Source: Hirudinaria manillensis
Lineage: Eukaryota > Annelida > Clitellata > Hirudinida > Hirudinidae
Direction of reading: 5' to 3'
Length of the DNA: 64,000 bases
Assembly: GCA_034509925.1 (NCBI GenBank)
Contig: CM067530.1
Span: 1 to 64,000 of the forward strand
Shown: positions 9,514 to 20,486 of the stretch, in pieces
How positions within the stretch are numbered: the stretch's first letter is position 1
Layout: each line of letters begins with the position of its first letter
Position numbers and translations under genes: made by a program
Notes under the pieces: generated by a model
Seen by the model: only the letters and a program-made list of their open reading frames with translations
What the model was told of the DNA's origin: nothing
The model's database searches: none

Positions 9514-12500
9514 AAGCTAAAATTTAAAATTATCGTACACTCTGGAAGAACATCCGCCAGATGCCGCATAAATTAATCGATTCTCAGCAAATTGACTGAT
9601 CGATTTTTTGATCCTGCGTCTAGGCTATAATTTATAAATGTATAAATTAAAATGTAGGAGGACCCTTAAATTGAAAAATAATTTAAGTCCATCCTACATT
9701 AACCATTGTTCTTAGACTCCTTCTTAATACTTCCGACAAGAACTTTCGCTAGAGGTCGCTGAAATTAAACTTTCGATAATCCAATTTGTCAAATTTTTAA
9801 TCTCACATTATAAACTTCTACGCTAGTTCTTACAAGTCATTCTTCTCTTCTTTTCTTTCTACTTAACCCACCAGAGATCGCTGAAATTTATCGATTCTCG
9901 TCAATGCGATCTATCGATACTAGTTTCGTACCGAGCGCCTATTTTATGAATTTATATTATATAAATTTATATAAACTAAGGCATTTATCCGTAGGACTCA
10001 TTTTAAATTTATCCTACACTCTGGAAATTCCTTTGATCCCAAATAAGAACGCCCGCTAGATGTCGCGGAAACTAATCGATTCTCAGCAAACTGACTTATC
10101 GATTTTTTGATCCTGCGTCTAGACTATAATTTATAAATGTATAAATTAAATTGTAGGAGGACCCTGAAATTGAAAAATAATTTAAGTCTATCCAACGTTA
10201 ACCATTGTTCTTAGACTCCTTCTTAATACTTTCGACAAGAACCTTCGCTAGAGGTCGCTGAAATTAAACTTTCGATAATCCAATTTGTCAAATTTTTAAT
10301 CTCACATATTGTAAACTTCTACGCTAGCTCTTACAAGTCATTCTTCCTTTCTTTCTTCTTAACCCACCAGAGATCGCTGAAATTTATCGATTCTCGTCAA
10401 CACGATCTATCGATACTAGTTTCGTACCGAGCGTCTATTTGATGAATTTATATTTATATTATATAAATTTATATAAATTAAGGCATTTATCCGTAGGACT
10501 CATTTTAAATTAAAAAATAATTTAAATTTATCCTACACTCTGGAAATTCCTTTGATCCCAAATAAGAACGCCCGCTAGATGTCGCGGAAACTAATCGATT
10601 CTCAGCAAACTGACTTATCGATATTTTGATCCTGCGTCTAGACTATAATTTATAAATGTATAAATTAAAATGTAGGAGGACCCTTAAATTGAAAAATAAT
10701 TTAAGTCCATCCTACGTTAACCATTGTTCTTAGACTTCTTCTTAATACTTTCGACAAGAACTTTCGCTAGAGGTCGCTGAAATTAAACTTTCGATAATCC
10801 AATTTGTCAAATTTTAATCTCACATATTGTAAACTTCTACGCTAGCTCTTACAAGTCATTCTTCCTTTCTTCCTTCTTTCTTCTTAACCCACCAGAGATC
10901 GCTGAAATTTATCGATTCTCGTCAACACGATCTATCGATACTAATTTCGTACCGAGCGCCTATTTTATGAATTTATATTTATATTATATAAATTTATATA
11001 AATTAAGGCATTTATCCGTAGGACTCATTTTAAATTAACGAATAATTTAAACTTATCCTACACTCTGGAAATTCCTTTGATCCCAAATAAGAACGCCCGC
11101 TAGATGTCGCGGAAACTAATCGATTCTCAGCAAACTGACTTATCGATTTTTTGATCCTGCGTCTAGACTATAATTTATAAATGTATAAATTAAAATGTAG
11201 GAGGACCCTTAAATTGAAAAATAATTTAAGTCCATCCTACGTTAACCATTGTTCTTAGACTTCTTCTTAATACTTTCGACAAGAACTTTCGCTAGAGGTC
11301 GCTGAAATTAAACTTTCGATAATCCAATTTGTCAAATTTTTAATCTCACATTATAAACTTCTACGCTAGTTCTTACAAGTCATTCTTCTCTTCTTTTCTT
11401 TCTACTTAACCCACCAGAGATCGCTGAAATTTATCGATTCTCGTCAACGCGATCTATCGATACTAGTTTCGTACCGAGCGCCTATTTTATGAATTTAGAT
11501 TTATATTATATAAATTTATATAAACTAAGGCATTTATCCGTAGGACTCATTTTAAATTAACGAATAATTTAAACTTATCCTACACTCTGGAAATTCCTTT
11601 GATCCCAAATAAGAACGCCCGCTAGATGTCGCGGAAACTAATCGATTCTCAGCAAACTGACTTATCGATTTTTTGATCCTGCGTCTAGACTATAATTTAT
11701 AAATGTATAAATTAAAATGTAGGAGGACCCTTAAATTGAAAAATAATTTAAGTCCATCCTACGTTAACCATTGTTCTTAGACTTCTTCTTAATACTTTCG
11801 ACAAGAACTTTCGCTAGAGGTCGCTGAAATTAAACTTTCGATAATCCAATTTGTCAAATTTTTAATCTCACATTATAAACTTCTACGCTAGTTCTTACAA
11901 GTCATTCTTCTCTTCTTTTCTTTCTACTTAACCCACCAGAGATCGCTGAAATTTATCGATTCTCGTCAACGCGATCTATCGATACTAGTTTCGTACCGAG
12001 CGCCTATTTTATGAATTTAGATTTATATTATATAAATTTATATAAACTAAGGCATTTATCCGTAGGACTCATTTTAAATTAACGAATAATTTAAATTTAT
12101 CCTACACTCTGGAAATTCCTTTGATCCCAAATAAGAACGCCCGCTAGATGTCGCGGAAACTAATCGATTCTCAGCAAATTGACTTATCGATTTTTTGATC
12201 CTGCGTCTAGGCTCTAATTTATAAATGTATAAATTAATACGTAGGAGGACTCTTAAATTGAAAAATAATTTAAGTCCACCCTACGTTAACCATGGTTCTT
12301 AGACTTCTTCTTTCTTCTTAATACTTTCAACAAGAACTTTCGCTAGAGGTCACTGAAATTAAACTTTCGATAATCCGATTTGTCGAATTTATAATCTCAC
12401 ATATTGTAAACTTCCACGCTAGTTCTTACATTCATTCATTTTCTTTTCTTTTTACCAGAGATCGCTGAAATTTATCGATTCTCGTCAACTCGATCTATCG

Positions 12501-13045
12501 ATACTAATTTCGTACCGAGCGCCTATTTTATGAATTTAGATTTATATTATATAAATTTATATAAACTAAGGCATTTATCCGTAGGACTCATTTTAAATTA
12601 ACGAATAATTTAAATTTATCCTACACTCTGGAAATTCCTTTGATCCCAAATAAGAACGCCCGCTAGATGTCGCGGAAACTAATCGATTCTCAGCAAACTG
12701 ACTTATCGATATTTTGATCCTGCGTCTAGACTATAATTTATAAATGCATAAATTAAAATGTAGGAGGACCCTTAAATTGAAAAATAATTTAAGTCCATCC
12801 TACGTTAACCATGGTTCTTAGACTTCTTCTTTCTTCTTAATACTTTCAACAAGAACTTTCGCTAGAGGTCGCTGAAATTAAACTTTCGATAATCCAATTT
12901 GTCGAATTTATAATCTCACATATTGTAAACTTCTACGCTAGTCCTTACAATCAATTCATTCAATTTCTTTTCTTTCTACCAGAGATCACTGAAACTTATC
13001 GATTCTCGTCAACTCGATCTATCGATTCTAATTTCGTAATGAGCA
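9514..13045 (+). repeat. 520-bp satellite array, 7 copies (U1)
   Basis: Copies are marked by GTAGGAGGAC at 9654, 10155, 10671, 11198, 11720, 12240 and 12761. Each copy is itself three diverged monomers of about 150-200 bp. Each monomer has a GCTAGATGTCGC-like box followed by TCGATTCTC or a variant, and hairpins such as TAGGAGGACCCTTAAATT paired with AATTTAAGTCCATCCTA. This is a higher-order satellite. No coding potential. Confidence 0.92.
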
Positions 13046-13560
13046 CCTCCCGCAAGGAAGCGTTCCAATGTGCAGAGATTCACTGCGAGTGTTAACCGTC
13101 AAACGGCTATTTCTCAATGCATAATCTCTCAAATCCGAATGGATTTAAATCGACTCGATTTGCATTCTCCAGAGCTTTTTTGAAAAACCCCCGATTTAGA
13201 TGAAAACTTCATCGAAAACCGGGCGAGAACCTGCCACCTGTCGACGGATATTAAACATTTCAGTTAACTGACTCCCGGAGATGAAAATTCATCAAAAACG
13301 GGTCGGGAATCTGTTATCTGTCATTGTTTAATGGATTTCAGGGCTAAGTCTATTGGACCAAAGCTCCTCGGAATACGGCGAAAAATTCACCGAAAACCGG
13401 GCAAAAATCCGCTAAATATTAAAACCCGAACCCGCCATCTATCGACGAAAGTTTCATGGGCTCCAGGGCCCAGTCCAAAGGACCAAAACCCCTCGGAATA
13501 CGATCGAAAATTCATCTGAAACCGAGAGTGAACCTACCATCTGTCGACGGAAACTAGAAT
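13046..13560 (+). repeat. Block B' of U1
   Basis: Diverged second copy of block B (8994-9513). A 62-codon frame here (ATG 13331) appears in every unit but matches no family I recognise and crosses the internal tandem repeat, so I do not call it a gene. Confidence 0.85.
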
Positions 13561-13925
13561 TTAATTGACTTCATGGTTATCCAGAAAACCGTGTTGCCTA
13601 TAATTCTCCTGGCAATATCTCATTTGACATCAATATGTTTGGCACTACTTTATGAGTCTAAAAACTGACTCTCTCTTAAAAATAAAAAATCTCTCTTGCG
13701 ATCAACTCGAATAAATATTTGCGAAGATCGTTTAAAAGGCAATTAATCTTCGTCACGGACCCCCAACGAGCCTACAAGCGACCTGACACGAACATTTCCA
13801 AGACGAGCAGCCATGCTGACGAGACACCCCCCATGGTTGTCTGTCTACACCGCCAGTATCCAGTGGGAACTGCTCAACGAGACACGTCATTAGAACGACT
13901 GGCTAATGACTATTTCGATCGTGGT

Positions 13926-14000
13926 TAAATAGCCACGTTTTTTCCGTTTTGATCTACATTTTCCACCTTCGAGGGTTGTACGACAACCGAGGGCCTAGTG
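13926..14000 (+). ncRNA. TATA-like box and leader-type hairpin in U1
   Basis: TTAAATAG in the loop of CGTGG..CCACG (13920-13937) is followed by a T-run and TTTTCCGTTTTGATCT, close to the PLE's TTTTCCGCTTTTCGATCT. CCTTCGAGG-hairpin(GGTTGT/ACAACC)-CGAGGGCCTAGTG follows at 13966-14000. The flanking bases match the PLE leader hairpin, and the stem differs but still pairs. The same block is in U2 (about 18990), U3 (about 26125), U4 (about 57645) and U5 (about 62650). I infer a shared transcription start/leader module. Confidence 0.5.
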
Positions 14001-14100
14001 GTATAAAAATGTTTTTAAATAAATGTTTTTTAAAAAATGTATTAAACGGATTATCGTATCAATGTTCGTCTTGTTTCTGCCACAAGGTTAGCATCCGAGT

Positions 14101-14815
14101 TTTGGTGAGTTACGATTAATCTAATCCGACGCTGCACATAAATCTCTGCAAAAATTTATATCTTGCATTCTAGCATTATTCTTTACAATGGAATTGCAAT
14201 TGTTTTCCATTGTGTTTGCATTATAAGGCAAAGGTAGCTCGGTTTAAACAACATTCGCTACGATATGAATACACGCTAGATGGCGCAGAAACCTGTAATA
14301 ATTGCAAGTTGTACATCAGGGTCGTTATAAATCAAGATTAATCTAATCCGAAATTATACACGGCTACTTACAAATGTTATATCTTGCATTCTGGCTCATA
14401 TTCTTGCTACTGGAATTACAATAGCTTTTTTCCATCGCATAAGAATACCCGCTAGATGTCGCTTTAATGATTACAAAATTTACATCAGGGTCGTTATAAA
14501 TCAGGATTAATCTAATCCGACATTATACACGGCTACATACAAATGTTAGATCTTGCATTCTAGCTCATATTCTTGCTACTGGAATTACAATAGCTTTTTT
14601 CCATCGCATAAGAATACCCGCTAGATGTCGCTTTAATGATTGCAAGATTTGCATCAAGGTCGTTATAAATCGGGATTAAAATAATCCGATATTATACACG
14701 GCTACATACAAATGCCATATCTTGCATTCAGGCTCATATTCTTGCTAATTGGAATTACAATAGCTTTTTCCATAGCATAAGAATACCCGCTAGATGTCGC
14801 TCAAAGGATTGCAAG
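14101..14815 (+). repeat. About 169-bp tandem repeat, four copies (U1)
   Basis: ATTAATCTAATCCGA or its variant recurs near 14115, 14337, 14506 and 14675. Each copy ends with GAATACCCGCTAGATGTCGC or, in the first, ACACGCTAGATGGCGC. The monomer length and box are similar to the satellite monomers, suggesting common descent. Confidence 0.85.
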
Positions 14816-14817
14816 AC

Positions 14818-14841
14818 TTAACAATAATAATAGTAATGATG

Positions 14842-14891
<50 letters not shown>

Positions 14892-14928
14892 GTTAATAAA
14901 CCCTAACCCTAACCCCTAACCCTAACCC

Positions 14929-14968
<40 letters not shown>

Positions 14969-15130
14969 TATAATAATAATAATAATAATAGTAATAACAA
15001 TAATAACAATAATAATAGTAATGATGATAATAATAACAATAATAATAGCAACAATAATAATAATAATAATAATAATATTAATAACATTAATAATAATTAT
15101 AATAATAACAATAACGATAATAATAATAAT

Positions 15131-15171
<41 letters not shown>

Positions 15172-15200
15172 GAATAAGAATAAGAATAAGAATAAGTAGA
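14818..15200 (+). repeat. AAT microsatellite with embedded telomeric insert (U1)
   Basis: Mostly AAT, passing into AATAAG and AAG. At 14898-14930 it is interrupted by about five telomeric repeats containing one CCCCTAA variant. The same insert with the same variant sits at the same place in U2 (about 19934), U3 (27054), U4 (58573) and U5 (63587). Confidence 0.95.
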
Positions 15201-15450
15201 AGAAGAAGAAGAAGCCACCAAATAAGGACACTCGTTAGATGTCGCCAAAATATATCGATTCTCGTGATAACGACTAATCAACTATTTGCGACAAATTATA
15301 TAGCACTCACTCCTTGGTCACCTTCCTCGAACAATATTAGCCGTAAAATTCGACTAATTACGGATCCGCTCTAAGGAGCGTAGGTCGTAAAAAGCGGTCT
15401 CACGATTAAAGCAAATGTTTTCTTCTGCGAAAGCGGAACGACATTTTTTT

Positions 15451-18400
15451 CTCCTATCTTAACCCTAACCGTGTCAATACCATCGTAGGAGGAAACAATT
15501 TTCTTTAATCATTGAGTACGGCAATCAATCGAGGATTTTGACAATCTCAGAAGATAACTAATTAATAAGAGAGAATATAACGACTCCCGTAAGGAAACGT
15601 CCCAATGTGCCGAGATTCACTGCGAGTTTTAACCGTCAAACGGCTATTTCTCAATGCATAATCTCTTATTTACAATAAATCCGAATGGATTTAAATCGAC
15701 TCGATTTGCAGTCTCCAGAATTTTTTTAAAAAGCCCCCGATTAAGATGAAAACTTCATCGAAAACCGGACGAGAACCTGCCACCTGTCGACGAGTATTAA
15801 ACATTTCAGTTAGCTGATTCCCGGAAATGAAAATTCATCAAATACGGGTCGGGAATCGGTTATCTGTCACTGTTTAATGGATTTCAGGGCTCAGTCCATT
15901 CGACCAAAGCTCCTCGGAATACGGTGAATAATTCACCGAAAACCGGGCAAAAATCCGCCAAATATTAAAACCCGAACCAGCAATCTATCGACGGAAATTT
16001 CATGGTCTCCAGGGCTCAATCCAAAGGACCAAAACCCCTCGGAATACGATCAAAAATTCATCGGAAACCGAGATTGAATCCGCCATTTCTGTCGAGATAA
16101 GCTAAAATTTAAAATTATCGTACACTCTGGAAGAACATCCGCCAGATGCCGCATAAATTAATCGATTCTCAGCAAATTGACTGATCGATTTTTTGATCCT
16201 GCGTCTAGGCTATAATTTATAAATGTATAAATTAAAATGTAGGAGGACCCTCAAATTGAAAAATAATTTAAGTCCATCCTACATTAACCATTGTTCTTAG
16301 ACTCCTTCTTAATACTTCCGACAAGAACTTTCGCTAGAGGTCGCTGAAATTAAACTTTCGATAATCCAATTTGTCAAATTTTTAATCTCACATTATAAAC
16401 TTCTACGCTAGTTCTTACAAGTCATTCTTCTCTTCTTTTCTTTCTACTTAACCCACCAGAGATCGCTGAAATTTATCGATTCTCGTCAATGCGATCTATC
16501 GATACTAGTTTCGTACCGAGCGCCTATTTTATGAATTTATATTATATAAATTTATATAAACTAAGGCATTTATCCGTAGGACTCATTTTAAATTTATCCT
16601 ACACTCTGGAAATTCCTTTGATCCCAAATAAGAACGCCCGCTAGATGTCGCGGAAACTAATCGATTCTCAGCAAACTGACTTATCGATTTTTTGATCCTG
16701 CGTCTAGACTATAATTTATAAATGTATAAATTAAATTGTAGGAGGACCCTGAAATTGAAAAATAATTTAAGTCTATCCAACGTTAACCATTGTTCTTAGA
16801 CTCCTTCTTAATACTTTCGACAAGAACCTTCGCTAGAGGTCGCTGAAATTAAACTTTCGATAATCCAATTTGTCAAATTTTTAATCTCACATATTGTAAA
16901 CTTCTACGCTAGCTCTTACAAGTCATTCTTCCTTTCTTTCTTCTTAACCCACCAGAGATCGCTGAAATTTATCGATTCTCGTCAACACGATCTATCGATA
17001 CTAGTTTCGTACCGAGCGTCTATTTGATGAATTTATATTTATATTATATAAATTTATATAAATTAAGGCATTTATCCGTAGGACTCATTTTAAATTAAAA
17101 AATAATTTAAATTTATCCTACACTCTGGAAATTCCTTTGATCCCAAATAAGAACGCCCGCTAGATGTCGCGGAAACTAATCGATTCTCAGCAAACTGACT
17201 TATCGATATTTTGATCCTGCGTCTAGACTATAATTTATAAATGTATAAATTAAAATGTAGGAGGACCCTTAAATTGAAAAATAATTTAAGTCCATCCTAC
17301 GTTAACCATTGTTCTTAGACTTCTTCTTAATACTTTCGACAAGAACTTTCGCTAGAGGTCGCTGAAATTAAACTTTCGATAATCCAATTTGTCAAATTTT
17401 AATCTCACATATTGTAAACTTCTACGCTAGCTCTTACAAGTCATTCTTCCTTTCTTCCTTCTTTCTTCTTAACCCACCAGAGATCGCTGAAATTTATCGA
17501 TTCTCGTCAACACGATCTATCGATACTAATTTCGTACCGAGCGCCTATTTTATGAATTTATATTTATATTATATAAATTTATATAAATTAAGGCATTTAT
17601 CCGTAGGACTCATTTTAAATTAACGAATAATTTAAACTTATCCTACACTCTGGAAATTCCTTTGATCCCAAATAAGAACGCCCGCTAGATGTCGCGGAAA
17701 CTAATCGATTCTCAGCAAACTGACTTATCGATATTTTGATCCTGCGTCTAGACTATAATTTATAAATGCATAAATTAAAATGTAGGAGGACCCTTAAATT
17801 GAAAAATAATTTAAGTCCATCCTACGTTAACCATGGTTCTTAGACTTCTTCTTTCTTCTTAATACTTTCAACAAGAACTTTCGCTAGAGGTCGCTGAAAT
17901 TAAACTTTCGATAATCCAATTTGTCGAATTTATAATCTCACATATTGTAAACTTCTACGCTAGTCCTTACAATCAATTCATTCAATTTCTTTTCTTTCTA
18001 CCAGAGATCACTGAAACTTATCGATTCTCGTCAACTCGATCTATCGATTCTAATTTCGTAATGAGCACCTCCCGCAAGGAAGCGTTCCAATGTGCAGAGA
18101 TTCACTGCGAGTGTTAACCGTCAAACGGCTATTTCTCAATGCATAATCTCTCAAATCCGAATGGATTTAAATCGACTCGATTTGCATTCTCCAGAGCTTT
18201 TTTGAAAAACCCCCGATTTAGATGAAAACTTCATCGAAAACCGGGCGAGAACCTGCCACCTGTCGACGGATATTAAACATTTCAGTTAACTGACTCCCGG
18301 AGATGAAAATTCATCAAAAACGGGTCGGGAATCTGTTATCTGTCATTGTTTAATGGATTTCAGGGCTAAGTCTATTGGACCAAAGCTCCTCGGAATACGG

Positions 18401-19862
18401 CGAAAAATTCACCGAAAACCGGGCAAAAATCCGCTAAATATTAAAACCCGAACCCGCCATCTATCGACGAAAGTTTCATGGGCTCCAGGGCCCAGTCCAA
18501 AGGACCAAAACCCCTCGGAATACGATCGAAAATTCATCTGAAACCGAGAGTGAACCTACCATCTGTCGACGGAAACTAGAATTTAATTGACTTCATGGTT
18601 ATCCAGAAAACCGTGTTGCCTATAATTCTCCTGGCAATATCTCATTTGACATCAATATGTTTGGCACTACTTTATGAGTCTAAAAACTGACTCTCTCTTA
18701 AAAATAAAAAATCTCTCTTGCGATCAACTCGAATAAATATTTGCGAAGATCGTTTAAAAGGCAATTAATCTTCGTCACGGACCCCCAACGAGCCTACAAG
18801 CGACCTGACACGAACATTTCCAAGACGAGCAGCCATGCTGACGAGACACCCCCCATGGTTGTCTGTCTACACCGCCAGTATCCAGTGGGAACTGCTCAAC
18901 GAGACACGTCATTAGAACGACTGGCTAATGACTATTTCGATCGTGGTTAAATAGCCACGTTTTTCCGTTTTGATCTACATTTTCCACCTTCGAGGGTTGT
19001 ACGACAACCGAGGGCCTAGTGGTATAAAAATGTTTTTAAATAAATGTTTTTTAAAAAATGTATTAAACGGATTATCGTATCAATGTTCGTCTTGTTTCTG
19101 CCACAAGGTTAGCATCCGAGTTTTGGTGAGTTACGATTAATCTAATCCGACGCTGCACATAAATCTCTGCAAAAATTTATATCTTGCATTCTAGCATTAT
19201 TCTTTACAATGGAATTGCAATTGTTTTCCATTGTGTTTGCATTATAAGGCAAAGGTAGCTCGGTTTAAACAACATTCGCTACGATATGAATACACGCTAG
19301 ATGGCGCAGAAACCTGTAATAATTGCAAGTTGTACATCAGGGTCGTTATAAATCAAGATTAATCTAATCCGAAATTATACACGGCTACTTACAAATGTTA
19401 TATCTTGCATTCTGGCTCATATTCTTGCTACTGGAATTACAATAGCTTTTTTCCATCGCATAAGAATACCCGCTAGATGTCGCTTTAATGATTACAAAAT
19501 TTACATCAGGGTCGTTATAAATCAGGATTAATCTAATCCGACATTATACACGGCTACATACAAATGTTAGATCTTGCATTCTAGCTCATATTCTTGCTAC
19601 TGGAATTACAATAGCTTTTTTCCATCGCATAAGAATACCCGCTAGATGTCGCTTTAATGATTGCAAGATTTGCATCAAGGTCGTTATAAATCGGGATTAA
19701 AATAATCCGATATTATACACGGCTACATACAAATGCCATATCTTGCATTCAGGCTCATATTCTTGCTAATTGGAATTACAATAGCTTTTTCCATAGCATA
19801 AGAATACCCGCTAGATGTCGCTCAAAGGATTGCAAGACTTAACAATAATAATAGTAATGATG

Positions 19863-19927
<65 letters not shown>

Positions 19928-19964
19928 GTTAATAAACCCTAACCCTAACCCCTAACCCTAACCC

Positions 19965-20007
<43 letters not shown>

Positions 20008-20169
20008 TATAATAATAATAATAATAATAGTAATAACAATAATAACAATAATAATAGTAATGATGATAATAATAACAATAATAATAGCAACAATAATAAT
20101 AATAATAATAATAATATTAATAACATTAATAATAATTATAATAATAACAATAACGATAATAATAATAAT

Positions 20170-20207
<38 letters not shown>

Positions 20208-20486
20208 GAATAAGAATAAGAATAAGAATAAGTAGAAGAAGAAGAAGAAGCCACCAAATAAGGACACTCGTTAGATGTCGCCAAAATATATCGATTCTCG
20301 TGATAACGACTAATCAACTATTTGCGACAAATTATATAGCACTCACTCCTTGGTCACCTTCCTCGAACAATATTAGCCGTAAAATTCGACTAATTACGGA
20401 TCCGCTCTAAGGAGCGTAGGTCGTAAAAAGCGGTCTCACGATTAAAGCAAATGTTTTCTTCTGCGAAAGCGGAACGACATTTTTTT
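15451..20486 (+). repeat. Subtelomeric unit U2 (5.0 kb, 4 satellite copies)
   Basis: Same architecture as U1. Satellite array 16105-18065 with GTAGGAGGAC at 16246, 16739, 17263 and 17785. Its copies match U1 copies 1, 2, 3 and 7 (the last shares AAATGCATAAATT and CCATGGTTCTTAGAC with U1 copy 7), so U2 looks like U1 after loss of copies 4-6. It carries the U2/U3/U5-specific CCCTCAAATTG in copy 1. Confidence 0.92.

Larger units (their letters stand above)
8865..15450 (+). repeat. Subtelomeric unit U1 (6.6 kb, 7 satellite copies)
   Basis: Starts at CTCCTATCTTAACCCTAACC. Order of parts: junction with 1.5 telomeric repeats; 0.5-kb block B (8994-9513); 520-bp satellite array (9514-13045); second block B' (13046-13560); low-copy promoter/hairpin segment (13561-14100); 169-bp tandem repeat (14101-14815); AAT microsatellite with telomeric insert (14818-15200); 250-bp tail. 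No convincing protein gene: the longest non-microsatellite frames (62 and 69 codons) are repeated because the units are repeated. U4 at 52541 has the same order and the same satellite number. Confidence 0.92.

Noticed and set aside
9514-13045. CRISPR-like array
   Set aside because: The repeats are 520-bp tandem satellites without short identical repeats and unique spacers, in an animal genome.
13331-13519. 62-codon frame starting MDFRAKSIGPKLLG, in every unit
   Set aside because: It crosses the internal 120-bp tandem repeat of block B' and matches no family; the related frame in block B is not open. Repetition of the unit explains its recurrence.
15021-15374. Ile-rich 117-codon frame, repeated at 20060, 27177 and 52021
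   Set aside because: Translation of the AAT microsatellite running into the unit tail.
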